A program made the translations under genes and the position numbers. The notes beneath the pieces are model-generated. The model had not been told where the DNA came from. It saw only the letters and a program-made list of their open reading frames with translations, and made no database searches. Positions 6,191-13,975 of a DNA stretch of 23,406 nt are shown piece by piece. This stretch comes from Bacteroidota bacterium (GTDB taxonomy: Bacteria; Bacteroidota; Bacteroidia; Flavobacteriales; Schleiferiaceae), in contig SYCM01000120.1 of the NCBI GenBank assembly GCA_005786915.1, forward strand, positions 1 through 23,406. Direction: 5' to 3'. Every line of letters starts with the position of its first letter. The stretch's first letter is position 1.

Positions 6191-7504
6191 ATGAAGCATT
6201 CCTTTTTCGGACTCGCACTCGTCTACGCTGCACTGGCCCAGCCGCTGAGCGCACAGATTAAGTACGAATCCTACGACCTGCCCAACGGCCTTCACGTAAT
6301 TCTCCACCAAGACAACAGCAACCCGCTGGTGGCTGTTTCGGTCCTGTACCACGTGGGCTCCAAAGACGAAGTTCCGACCCGCACTGGATTCGCGCACTTC
6401 TTTGAGCACCTTCTCTTCGAAGGCTCCGCCAACATTGGACGCGGAGAATACATGCAGTTGATTCAGTCCAATGGCGGCGCGCTCAATGCCAACACGAGCA
6501 ACGACCGTACGTTCTACTACGAAATCCTGCCCTCAAACCAACTGGAACTCGGACTCTGGATGGAATCGGAGCGCATGCTCCATGCCAAAATCGACCAAGT
6601 GGGCGTCGACACCCAGCGCGAAGTGGTCAAGGAAGAGAAGCGCCAGCGCGTCGATAACCAGCCATATGCCAGCTTCTTGGCCGAAATGTTCAAGCGCGCC
6701 TTCAAACAGCACAACTACCGTTGGGTTCCGATTGGCTCGATGGAAGACCTGAACGCCGCCAAACTCGACGAATTCATGGCCTTCTACCAAAAGTACTACA
6801 TCCCCAACAACGCGACCCTCTCGATTGCGGGCGACATCGACGTGGCCCAAACCAAGGCCTTAATTCAGAAGTACTTTTCGGACATCCCCAAAGGACCTGC
6901 GGTGCAGCGTCCCAGTGCCTACGAGCCCCCGCTCGGTGGAGAAGTGGTCGACACCATTTACGACAACATTCAAATTCCGGCCGTTTTTGCTGGCTACCGC
7001 ATGGTAAGCGAAACGCACCCCGACGCCTACGCCCTCCAGATGCTGACCACCGCCCTGAGCGACGGTCCGAGCTCGAGGTTCTCCAAGCGCATGGTCGACC
7101 AGGATCAAAGCGCCCTCCAGGTGGCTGCCTTTCCGTTTGCCATGGAGCACCACGGCGTGTTCATCGCCCTGGCCCTCGCCAACGGAGCCACGAGCACTGG
7201 CGCACTCATGACGACCATGGAAGAAGAGATTTCCAAAATGCAAAACGAGCCCCTGAGCGAGAAGGAATTCACCAAGCTGCTCAACAAAGTCGAGTCGGAG
7301 TTCGTGACGCGCAACTCCAGCGTGGCCGGAATCGCCGAGAACCTCGCCAACTTCCACGTGTACTTCGGCGACGCCAACCTGGTCAACACCGAAATCGAGC
7401 GGTACCGCAAGGTCACTCCAGCCGACATTCAGCGCGTGGCTAAGACCTACCTCAAGCCCGAAAACCGCGTCGTCCTTCACTACCTGCCCCAATCCGCTCA
7501 GTAA
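6191..7504 (+). CDS. Secreted M16 zinc protease, catalytic subunit
   Basis: A 437-residue M16B peptidase. I chose the ATG at 6191, which gives a clean signal peptide (MKHSFFGLALVYAALAQPLS, cleaved after A21); the frame continues upstream but the added residues would spoil the signal. The zinc site is intact: H69-F-F-E72-H73, with the distal Glu near E149 in REVVKEEK. The second M16 domain is weaker in the Arg/Tyr region (SRFSKRMVDQDQSALQVA has the Arg but no matching Tyr). Three nucleotides downstream begins a partner with the reverse pattern. In characterised bacterial pairs such as Sphingomonas Sph2682/Sph2681, one subunit supplies zinc and the other the R/Y pair, so a periplasmic heterodimer is likely. 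The substrate is unknown. Confidence 0.93.
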   Translation: MKHSFFGLALVYAALAQPLSAQIKYESYDLPNGLHVILHQDNSNPLVAVSVLYHVGSKDEVPTRTGFAHFFEHLLFEGSANIGRGEYMQLIQSNGGALNANTSNDRTFYYEILPSNQLELGLWMESERMLHAKIDQVGVDTQREVVKEEKRQRVDNQPYASFLAEMFKRAFKQHNYRWVPIGSMEDLNAAKLDEFMAFYQKYYIPNNATLSIAGDIDVAQTKALIQKYFSDIPKGPAVQRPSAYEPPLGGEVVDTIYDNIQIPAVFAGYRMVSETHPDAYALQMLTTALSDGPSSRFSKRMVDQDQSALQVAAFPFAMEHHGVFIALALANGATSTGALMTTMEEEISKMQNEPLSEKEFTKLLNKVESEFVTRNSSVAGIAENLANFHVYFGDANLVNTEIERYRKVTPADIQRVAKTYLKPENRVVLHYLPQSAQ

Positions 7505-7507
7505 GCC

Positions 7508-9544
7508 ATGAAACGTATTCTAATTGCCCTTTCGCTCGCGGCCTCGGTGGCAGCCAGCGCCCAGCTTGACCGCAGCATTCGCCCACAGGCGGCCCCTGCC
7601 CGCACCCCGACCATCGCCCAATACCAAAAGTTTCAGCTGAAAAACGGCATGACGGTGCTGTTGGTCGAAGACCACAAACTGCCGCGACTGGGGCTCACCC
7701 TTTCGCTGGACCTCGGTGAGGTGTACGAGGGACCCAAAGCAGGCACCTTGAGTCTGTTGGGCGACCTGCTATCAGAAGGCACTAAAACCTACAGCAAAGA
7801 GGCCCTCGACGAAAAGGTGGACTTCATCGGAGCTCGATTGGGTACCGGCGGAAGTCAAGTGAACGCCGGCGGTCTGAGCAAGTACGCCGAGGACCTCTTT
7901 GTCCTCGCGGCCGAAGTGGCGCAGCGCCCGACCCTTCCGCAGCCCGGATTTGATAAAATCAAAGAGCGCACGATTTCGGGTTTGAAGAGCCAAAAAGACG
8001 ACCCCGCGGCCATTCAAACGAACATCTTCAATGCGCGCGCCTTCGGACCCCAGCACCCGAGCGGCGAGTTGATTACCGAAACCAGTGTGTCCCAAATCAC
8101 CTTGGCCGACTGCAAGAAGGCGTACCAAACCTACTGGAAGCCCAACGTCGCAACCCTGACTATTGTCGGAGATATCGATCTGGCCCGCGCCAAGGCCCTC
8201 GCTGAAGCCCACTTCGGAGGATGGAAGGGTGCCTTTACCAAGAAGGCTACGTTTCCGGCGCCGACTGACCTCACCGGGGTGCGCATCCAAATTGCGAACC
8301 GTCCGTCGAGCGTTCAGTCCAACATCCAAATTGGTAATACGATTCAGCTTCCGGTGGGCCACCCCGACCTCGAAGCCCTGCGCGTGATGAACGAGGTGCT
8401 CGGCGCCGGTTCAGCTGGTCGCCTCTTCCGCAACCTTCGCGAGGACAAGGCCTACACCTACGGTGCGTACTCTTCATTCGGAACCTCGCGCTTCACCAGC
8501 ATCATCGAGGCGTCCGCCGAAGTGCGCAACGCCGTTACCGACAGCGCCGTGGAGCAGTTCCTACTCGAAATCAACCGTATCCGCACCGAGTCGGTGGGTG
8601 CCGAAGAACTTCGCTCCGCCAAAAACAACCTGGCCGGCGGGTTTGGCCGCTCCCTTGAGCGCCCCGAAACCGTGGCGAGTATGGCCGGTAATACGCTGCT
8701 GTACCAACTGCCCGCGGACTACTACAACGGCTACCTCACCCGCCTCGAGGCCGTCACGGCCCAAGACGTGCAGCGCGTGGCTCAAAAGTACTGGAAGGCC
8801 GACAAGCTGCTCATCAGCATCGTGGGCAAGGCGGCGGACATCGCCAAGCCCCTCGAGCGCCTCGGCTACCCCATTAGCTATGTCGATTTTGAAGGTAAGC
8901 CGGCCGAAGCCCCAAAATTCGACGCGGTACCCGCAGGGCTCACCGCCAAGGCGGTAGTGGAGTCCGCGCTCAAAGCCATGGGCGGAGTCGAGCGCATCAA
9001 CGCCCTGAAGTCGGTGGCCTGGACGCAAGAGGCGAGCATCATGGGAATCACCATCAAGTCGGAGGTTGCGTTCACGGCTCCCAATACCCTGGTGCAAAAG
9101 CAAACTTCACCGATGGGTACGAACGAAACGCGCTACGAGGGCAATAACGTGACGGTTGTTGCCAACGGCAAGGTTAAGGAATTGAGTGCAGAAGAGAAGT
9201 CTTCGATGATGGCGGACCGCTATCTGATCGATGAGCTTGGACTGCTCGAACGCGCCGACCTCAAGCTTCAGGGAAGCAAGGTTGACGTCGACGGCGTACC
9301 CTGCTACGCACTCGAAATCCCTCAGGCTAAGGGCGATCCGGTCGTTAAGTTTTACAGCATCGCCACCGGCCTAAGGGTGCGCGAGGCCCGAACGCAAGAA
9401 GGGCCGCAAGGAAAGGCCGTAGTCAATGTGGACTACCGCGACTACCGCGAGGTTGGGGGAGTGCTCTTTCCCCACGAGTCCAAATTGCCGCTGCAGCCGG
9501 GTATGGACCTCGTGTTCAAAACCGTATCGCTGGACGTCAAGTAA
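7508..9544 (+). CDS. Secreted M16 non-catalytic partner fused to a LolA-like domain
   Basis: A 678-residue protein with a signal peptide (MKRILIALSLAASVAASAQ). The first M16 domain aligns with the upstream gene, but the three zinc-site positions are replaced: where HxxEH belongs the sequence reads S82-L-L-G85-D86 in 'LSLLGDLLSEGT', so it cannot bind zinc there. The second M16 domain retains the Arg/Tyr signature (GRLFRNLREDKAYTYGAYSS). From about residue 470 a further domain follows (ALKAMGGVERINALKSV to the end). Its 'VDGVPCYALEI' and 'YSIATGLRVRE' blocks resemble LolA/outer-membrane-lipoprotein-sorting-like modules. Length exceeds a plain M16B subunit by about 200 residues because of this domain. 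It lies 3 nt after the catalytic subunit and is followed by a terminator. Confidence 0.9.
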   Translation: MKRILIALSLAASVAASAQLDRSIRPQAAPARTPTIAQYQKFQLKNGMTVLLVEDHKLPRLGLTLSLDLGEVYEGPKAGTLSLLGDLLSEGTKTYSKEALDEKVDFIGARLGTGGSQVNAGGLSKYAEDLFVLAAEVAQRPTLPQPGFDKIKERTISGLKSQKDDPAAIQTNIFNARAFGPQHPSGELITETSVSQITLADCKKAYQTYWKPNVATLTIVGDIDLARAKALAEAHFGGWKGAFTKKATFPAPTDLTGVRIQIANRPSSVQSNIQIGNTIQLPVGHPDLEALRVMNEVLGAGSAGRLFRNLREDKAYTYGAYSSFGTSRFTSIIEASAEVRNAVTDSAVEQFLLEINRIRTESVGAEELRSAKNNLAGGFGRSLERPETVASMAGNTLLYQLPADYYNGYLTRLEAVTAQDVQRVAQKYWKADKLLISIVGKAADIAKPLERLGYPISYVDFEGKPAEAPKFDAVPAGLTAKAVVESALKAMGGVERINALKSVAWTQEASIMGITIKSEVAFTAPNTLVQKQTSPMGTNETRYEGNNVTVVANGKVKELSAEEKSSMMADRYLIDELGLLERADLKLQGSKVDVDGVPCYALEIPQAKGDPVVKFYSIATGLRVREARTQEGPQGKAVVNVDYRDYREVGGVLFPHESKLPLQPGMDLVFKTVSLDVK

Positions 9545-9578
9545 GGCGCCACGCTTCGGAGCGATCCGCAACCGCAAA

Positions 9579-9608
9579 GCCACCAGCTCCCGGGCTGGTG
9601 GCTTTTTT
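9579..9608 (+). terminator. Strong rho-independent terminator after the M16 pair
   Basis: GCCACCAGC (9579-9587) pairs perfectly with GCTGGTGGC (9594-9602) across a 6-nt loop, followed by six T. The stem can extend by three A-T pairs. The T-tract overlaps the stop codon of the convergent transporter gene (9607-9609), so it may also act weakly for minus-strand transcripts. Confidence 0.92.
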
Positions 9609-10482
9609 ATGCCTTTTTGTTGACCAGGTAGACCCCGAGAACGATGGCGGCCATTCCCCCATAGTGGTGGACGAGAATGGTTTCGCCCATACCCACGCCC
9701 CAAGCAAGGGCCACCACCGGAATCAGGTAGGTCGTCGACGCCGCCATCAATGGCGTAGTTAGGGCAATCAGTCGGTTGAATAGCACGGTGGCGATGCCGG
9801 TCCCCACGATGCCCAAAAATGCAAGGGCGGCGATGGCTGACCGGAAATGTTCCATGCGCACGGTGTTCCAAACTTCGGTAGCGCCTAATATTCCCAGCGA
9901 CATCGGCACGGTCAGCAGCATGACAAATAGGGTAATTCCGCGCGGCGACAAATGGCCCAGTTTCGAGCCGATCGTGTTGATGCTAACCCCATAAAAGGCC
10001 GCCGCCAAAATGGCCAAAAGCAGATAGGTCGCATCGACTTCTTGGCCCGGAACCACCGCGCGCCACGGACTAATCAGCAGCACGGCCCCTAGCAACCCCA
10101 GGGCGACCCCCCAAACTTGAATGCGGCGAAGCGTCCGCCCAAAGGCCAGCACCCCGACCAGCAGGGCAAAAACGGGCGTCATTGCATTGGCCACCCCCAC
10201 GACGCCTGAAGGAACGTGGGCCACGGCAATGGGAAAAAGGATGTAAGGAAGCGAATTGCCCATCAGCGCAACCACCAGCAGCGGAACCAGGTCGGCGCGG
10301 CGGAACTCTCCAAAATGATTGCGCGCGATGACGAGCACGGCGGCGGCAGCAAACAGCAAGCGCATGGCGCCGATTTGAATGGCTTCAAAGCTTTGAAGCG
10401 CAATCTTCATCAGCATGAAGGAGGAACCCCAGACCAAAACGAGTCCGATAAAAAGCCCCCAGGCCAGGCCAGAACGATTCAT
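9607..10482 (-). CDS. EamA/DMT superfamily membrane transporter
   Basis: A 291-residue inner-membrane protein of the drug/metabolite transporter superfamily, with about ten hydrophobic segments forming two EamA repeats. The first repeat starts 'GLFIGLVLVWGSSFMLMKIA', the classic W-G-S-x-F signature. The second starts 'YLLLAILAAAFYGVSINTIG'. A Pro in 'YLIPVVALAWG' is also typical of the second repeat. I chose the ATG at 10480-10482 because it gives a standard N-terminus and lies 7 nt after a perfect -7 box; the frame is open further upstream but only as antisense of ctaA. Substrate and direction cannot be told from sequence; relatives export amino acids or metabolites. It is divergent from ctaA and converges on the M16 terminator. 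Confidence 0.92.
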   Translation of the reverse strand: MNRSGLAWGLFIGLVLVWGSSFMLMKIALQSFEAIQIGAMRLLFAAAAVLVIARNHFGEFRRADLVPLLVVALMGNSLPYILFPIAVAHVPSGVVGVANAMTPVFALLVGVLAFGRTLRRIQVWGVALGLLGAVLLISPWRAVVPGQEVDATYLLLAILAAAFYGVSINTIGSKLGHLSPRGITLFVMLLTVPMSLGILGATEVWNTVRMEHFRSAIAALAFLGIVGTGIATVLFNRLIALTTPLMAASTTYLIPVVALAWGVGMGETILVHHYGGMAAIVLGVYLVNKKA

Positions 10483-10489
10483 GAGGCGG

Positions 10490-10497
10490 CAAAGGTA
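10490..10497 (-). promoter_or_regulatory. Predicted -7 box of the EamA transporter gene
   Basis: On the minus strand this reads TACCTTTG, a perfect TAnnTTTG match ending 7 nt before the transporter ATG. It forms one arm of a 7-bp inverted repeat with the ctaA box and implies a very short or absent leader. Confidence 0.55.
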
Positions 10498-10500
10498 CGC

Positions 10501-10508
10501 TACCTTTA
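10501..10508 (+). promoter_or_regulatory. Predicted -7 box of ctaA
   Basis: TACCTTTA differs from TAnnTTTG only in the last base and ends 5 nt before the ctaA ATG at 10514. It is back to back with the opposing transporter box, separated by CGC, so the two promoters must overlap. Confidence 0.45.
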
Positions 10509-10513
10509 ATGCC

Positions 10514-11611
10514 ATGAATGCACGGCTCGTTTCGGCTCCTTGGTTGCTCCGCTTTCTTCGTTGGTCCATCGTCCTTAACCTGCTGGTGATGCTGGCTGGG
10601 TCGGTCGTGCGCATGACCGGATCGGGCATGGGCTGCCCCGACTGGCCCAAGTGCTTTGGCCTGGCGATTCCGCCCACCCGTGCGGAGCAGGTGACCTGGT
10701 CGCCCACAACGGCCTACCAAAACGGCCAAATGGTCCTGCACGACGGGGCGCTTTGGGTGGCGCAGGCCGACCACGCGCCACAGCCCGAATTCTCCGAGGA
10801 GCGGTGGGTCAAGTACACGCGCCACAGCTACGCGGTGTTCAACCCGGTGCATACGTGGATCGAGTTCCTCAATCGGCTGCTCGGCGTGCTGCTGGGGATT
10901 CCCGTGGTGCTTGCGGCCGCGGCGAGCTTGACGTATGTGCGCAGCCACCCCTGGTGGTTCGTCACCATGCTCGGCGTCCTCGCCACCCTGGCTTTTGAGG
11001 CCTGGCTGGGCAAAGTGGTGGTCGACGGCAACTTGGTTCCGCACCACATTACCTACCACATGCTCGGAGCCTACGTCCTGCTTGCGCTGCTGACGGTGCT
11101 GTTCCGCAACGTGCACAGCCTTGCGGAACAGAACTTATGGCGGGCGGAACCGCCGGCCGCGCCGTCGGACCTCAAGCTGATGCTGGGCGGATTTGGCCTT
11201 TTAGCGGCCCTGCTGCTAGGGCAAACAATGCTGGGCACCGGCGTGCGCGAAGGCGTCGACGCGCTCGTGCACCAACTCGGCTTCGGGGCATCCCGCGACG
11301 GCTGGGTCGACCAGCTCGAGCCGGGTGTTTTGATTCACCGCAGCTTCAGCCTGCTGCTGCTGGCCCTCGCGTACGCGCTGTACCGCCGTTCCGCGGGCTT
11401 GGCGGGTCTTCGCGCGCGGGCGGGGTTGGTGCTGCTGATTCTGGGTACCGAGGCTGCCGTCGGCGCTGCGCTGTACTACCTGGACCTTCCGCGCGGACTT
11501 CAACCCCTCCACCTGATGTTGAGTGCCGGGGCCTGGATGATTCTGGTTGACGCGGTGGCTAAAGCCGGCCTGATGCTCCGCGCCACTCGAGCGTCTCGAG
11601 GTAGCGCGTGA
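10514..11611 (+). CDS. ctaA: Heme A synthase (COX15/CtaA family)
   Basis: An inner-membrane enzyme that oxidises the C8 methyl of heme O to a formyl group, giving heme A for aa3-type cytochrome oxidases. The 365-residue product has about eight membrane segments in two four-helix halves. Conserved histidines are visible at H113 (HTWIEFLNRLLG), H182 (YHMLGAY), H275 (IHRSFSLL) and H333 (PLHLMLSAG). A Cys pair (C41, C47) lies in the first external loop 'GMGCPDWPKCFG'. That loop also carries an insert of about 40 residues (61-100) with a pattern like small carbohydrate-binding modules. I chose the ATG at 10514, the start after which TM1 begins normally, 5 nt from a -7 box. The last 53 bp overlap gldD tail to tail. 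Confidence 0.93.
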   Translation: MNARLVSAPWLLRFLRWSIVLNLLVMLAGSVVRMTGSGMGCPDWPKCFGLAIPPTRAEQVTWSPTTAYQNGQMVLHDGALWVAQADHAPQPEFSEERWVKYTRHSYAVFNPVHTWIEFLNRLLGVLLGIPVVLAAAASLTYVRSHPWWFVTMLGVLATLAFEAWLGKVVVDGNLVPHHITYHMLGAYVLLALLTVLFRNVHSLAEQNLWRAEPPAAPSDLKLMLGGFGLLAALLLGQTMLGTGVREGVDALVHQLGFGASRDGWVDQLEPGVLIHRSFSLLLLALAYALYRRSAGLAGLRARAGLVLLILGTEAAVGAALYYLDLPRGLQPLHLMLSAGAWMILVDAVAKAGLMLRATRASRGSA

Positions 11612-12155
11612 ATTCGCCCTCAAAAAACTGATGCACCGGCGCTAAGCTGTCGGCGTTGGGGTGGGCGTACACGTACAGGGCTCCACGCACAAAGTGCTGC
11701 GCGCTGTCGGTAGCATAAAACTGAAGGCCGCTGGCCGCGTTGCCCCCGATGCGGAACAGGATGCCGTACACCTTGAGGGAGTCGTTCACGTACACCATCT
11801 GGCTCATACCGTCGGCGGCGACGCTGTGCTTCATGGCGAGCTCGTGGGCGTCGTCGATGAGCTGCGGAAGGTTGCCGCGAACGGGTAAGTAGGTGAACTG
11901 AACGCGTCCCTGGCAAAACGGGTACACTAGGTCGCCCCATCCGGCCTGCTGCTGGGTTTCCCAATGGGCGTTGGGGTGGTGCACGAAGCGAAATGCGACC
12001 GGAGCCTCAAGTGCTATTCCCTCGCCTGCGGGCACTTCGATGCGGGGATATCCCTTGGGTTTCGGAACCAACGCCGAATCGGGCCAAAACACCAACGCGG
12101 CCAGCCCCAGCGCCGCGCCGCCCCCCACGGCCCAAAGCGCGTGGCTAATTTTCAT
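11559..12155 (-). CDS. gldD: Gliding motility protein GldD, without a lipobox
   Basis: GldD is a Bacteroidota-specific envelope protein needed for gliding in Flavobacterium johnsoniae and linked to T9SS function. Family landmarks are 'VPKPKGYPRIEVP' (about 30-42), 'LQFYATDSAQHFVRGALYVY', and 'PNADSLAPVHQFFEGEFTRYLETLEW' in the C-terminal part. The family is catalogued as lipoproteins, but here the N-terminus (MKISHALWAVGGGAALGLAA) is a plain hydrophobic segment with no Cys; the only Cys is in 'YPFCQG'. A TGA lies three codons upstream of the ATG, so no alternative start restores a lipobox. It overlaps gldE by 11 bp, consistent with coupled translation, and its C-terminal codons overlap ctaA by 53 bp. 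Length (198) is normal. Confidence 0.92.
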   Translation of the reverse strand: MKISHALWAVGGGAALGLAALVFWPDSALVPKPKGYPRIEVPAGEGIALEAPVAFRFVHHPNAHWETQQQAGWGDLVYPFCQGRVQFTYLPVRGNLPQLIDDAHELAMKHSVAADGMSQMVYVNDSLKVYGILFRIGGNAASGLQFYATDSAQHFVRGALYVYAHPNADSLAPVHQFFEGEFTRYLETLEWRGASGRL

Positions 12156-13440
12156 TGCGAATCACTTTAACGCGAACAATGCGGCGGCGGTCGCAGGCTT
12201 CCACCGTCCAAGTCAGGGGCCCGTTGGTGAGGGTTTCGCCTTTGTGCGGCATGCGCCCCAGCTGCTCCAAAATCAATCCGGCCAGGGTGTCGGCTTCGCC
12301 GCGCTCAAGTTCCTCGGGCGCAATGTCCATGGTGCGGAGGACGTCATGCAGCGGAGTCCGCGCCTCAAACACAAAAGTGCGCTCGTCGAGCTGGGTGTGG
12401 GTCTGCTCTTCGGTGTCGAACTCGTCGTTGATTTCGCCCACAATCTCTTCCATGACGTCTTCCAAAGTCACCACGCCCGAAACGCCACCGTACTCGTCGA
12501 CCACCACGGCCATATGCATCTTTTTGGCTCTGAAGTCGCCCAAAAGGTCGTCGATCTTCATGTTTTCGGAAGCAAACATCGCCGGGCGAATCAAGTGCTG
12601 CCAGGACGATGACGCCTCTGAACCGAGCATGGGCAGGAGGTCCTTGGAGTGCAAAATGCCGATGATGCGGTCCCGTTGGTCCTGATACACGGGGAGCCGC
12701 GAATACCCGCTTTCGGTCACCACCTTGAGTACCTCGTTGAGGCTCAAGTCCGAGCCGAGGTCCACCAAGTCCTGACGGGGCGTGCAGATCTGCTTGATGC
12801 TGGTCGAACCGAAGCGCACAATTTCACGTAGCCATTTTTTCTGCTGGGTATTGGTCGCGCTGCTGTCGGTCAGCTTCAGTGCTTCTTCGAGCTGTGCCAC
12901 GGTCACGGTCGAAGACTTAGTTCCGCCCTTGCTGAGGGCGCGCGAGGTGAACATTAAGCTCTTGGCCAAAGGCCGAGCCGCTGCCATCGCCGCACGAACA
13001 ATGGGTGCCATGGCCAAACTCACTGCAATCCGTTTTTGATTGGAAAGCGATTTAGGCATGACTTCGCCAAACAAGAGCAGTATTGCCGTTACCAAGCCGG
13101 TTTCGAGCAGGGCCCGGAGCCAATCCATCATGCCCTCGCTGATCGCTTGACCGATCCAAAGCCCCCACACCAGGACAAAGGCTAGGTTGAAGAAGTTATT
13201 CCAAATGAGTAACGTGGCGAGGAGCGATTCCGGATGGCGGCAAAGTTCAAGTACGTTGGAACCGCCGTTACGCCGCTCGAGTTCGTCTTTTTCGCTTGGA
13301 CTGAGGGCAAAAAACGCAACCTCTGAAGCCGAAGCCATGAAGGATCCCGCGAGCAAGAGCACGAGTATGATCCACGTCAACGCGGTGTCGCCCGCGTCGA
13401 TGGTTAAGAAGGAAAAACTCGGTAACGGGTCAGGGTCCAA
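12145..13440 (-). CDS. gldE: Gliding motility protein GldE (DUF21-CBS-CorC type)
   Basis: A 431-residue membrane protein of the CNNM/CorC/HlyC-like superfamily; in F. johnsoniae GldE is functionally tied to GldD. Domains in order: DUF21 membrane region (about 20-195, with hydrophobic segments near 20-45, 73-100, 108-127 and 138-158); two CBS motifs (about 215-270, with 'ESGYSRLPVYQDQRDRIIGI', and about 280-337, with 'MAVVVDEYGGVSGVVTLEDV'); and a C-terminal CorC/transporter-associated domain (about 350-428). The start is a TTG at 13438-13440: there is no upstream ATG before an in-frame TGA, and the resulting DPDPLPSFSF begins as family members do. It lies 28 nt after ssb and overlaps gldD. 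Ion transport has been proposed for relatives but is not shown for GldE. Confidence 0.95.
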   Translation of the reverse strand: MDPDPLPSFSFLTIDAGDTALTWIILVLLLAGSFMASASEVAFFALSPSEKDELERRNGGSNVLELCRHPESLLATLLIWNNFFNLAFVLVWGLWIGQAISEGMMDWLRALLETGLVTAILLLFGEVMPKSLSNQKRIAVSLAMAPIVRAAMAAARPLAKSLMFTSRALSKGGTKSSTVTVAQLEEALKLTDSSATNTQQKKWLREIVRFGSTSIKQICTPRQDLVDLGSDLSLNEVLKVVTESGYSRLPVYQDQRDRIIGILHSKDLLPMLGSEASSSWQHLIRPAMFASENMKIDDLLGDFRAKKMHMAVVVDEYGGVSGVVTLEDVMEEIVGEINDEFDTEEQTHTQLDERTFVFEARTPLHDVLRTMDIAPEELERGEADTLAGLILEQLGRMPHKGETLTNGPLTWTVEACDRRRIVRVKVIRNEN

Positions 13441-13468
13441 AACGATGCAGTAGGTTCAACAGCAAGGC

Positions 13469-13945
13469 TTAGAACTGGTCGTCGCCTTCGTAGTCGTCGT
13501 CTTCGCTCATGAACGACGAGTTGGCTTGGTTGCTGCGGTAGCCGCCGCTTCCGTTGCTGCTTCCGCCTTTGCGGGGCGCGCCGTATTCTTCTTCGCGACC
13601 GCGCATCGGGTTGGGGCCGAGCATGGTCATCGAGTCTGCCGAAATTTCAATATTGTAGCGGGTCTGGTTGTGTTCGTCCGTCCATTGGCGCGAGCGGATT
13701 TTCCCTTCGATGAACACCTTGTCGCCCTTGTGCAGGAAGCGTTCGCAGACTTCGGCCAATCGCGGACTCCGCACCACAATCGTGTGCCATTCCGTGTTTT
13801 CTTTTCGGTTTCCGTCGCGGTCCGTGAAATTCTCGGTCGTCGCGATGGGGAACTTTACCAGCATTCCCCCATTTTCAAAACGGCGCACTTCGGGATCTTT
13901 ACCCAGGTTGCCGATCAGCATGACTTTATTTAGAGTACCTGCCAT
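13469..13945 (-). CDS. ssb: Single-stranded DNA-binding protein
   Basis: A 158-residue SSB that coats single-stranded DNA in replication and repair and recruits partner proteins through its C-terminal tip. The OB fold (about 1-110) starts MAGTLNKVMLIGNLGKDPEVR and contains 'TEWHTIVVRSPRLAEVCERFLHKGDKV', with aromatic base-stacking residues such as W53 and W88. A Gly/Ser/Asn-rich linker follows (about 115-145) and then an acidic tail ending DDQF, where the usual tip is a D-D-x-P-F type sequence; the penultimate Pro is replaced by Gln. It lies between mutY and gldE with about 30-nt gaps on both sides, the known Bacteroidota arrangement. Confidence 0.96.
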   Translation of the reverse strand: MAGTLNKVMLIGNLGKDPEVRRFENGGMLVKFPIATTENFTDRDGNRKENTEWHTIVVRSPRLAEVCERFLHKGDKVFIEGKIRSRQWTDEHNQTRYNIEISADSMTMLGPNPMRGREEEYGAPRKGGSSNGSGGYRSNQANSSFMSEDDDYEGDDQF

Positions 13946-13975
13946 GGATATACGTGTACATTATTAACGATGCAG

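Noticed and set aside
6039..6254. A 72-codon N-terminal extension of L21
   Set aside because: It would run through the rplU promoter box and the divergent M16 start; canonical L21 begins at MYAIVEIAGLQYKV.
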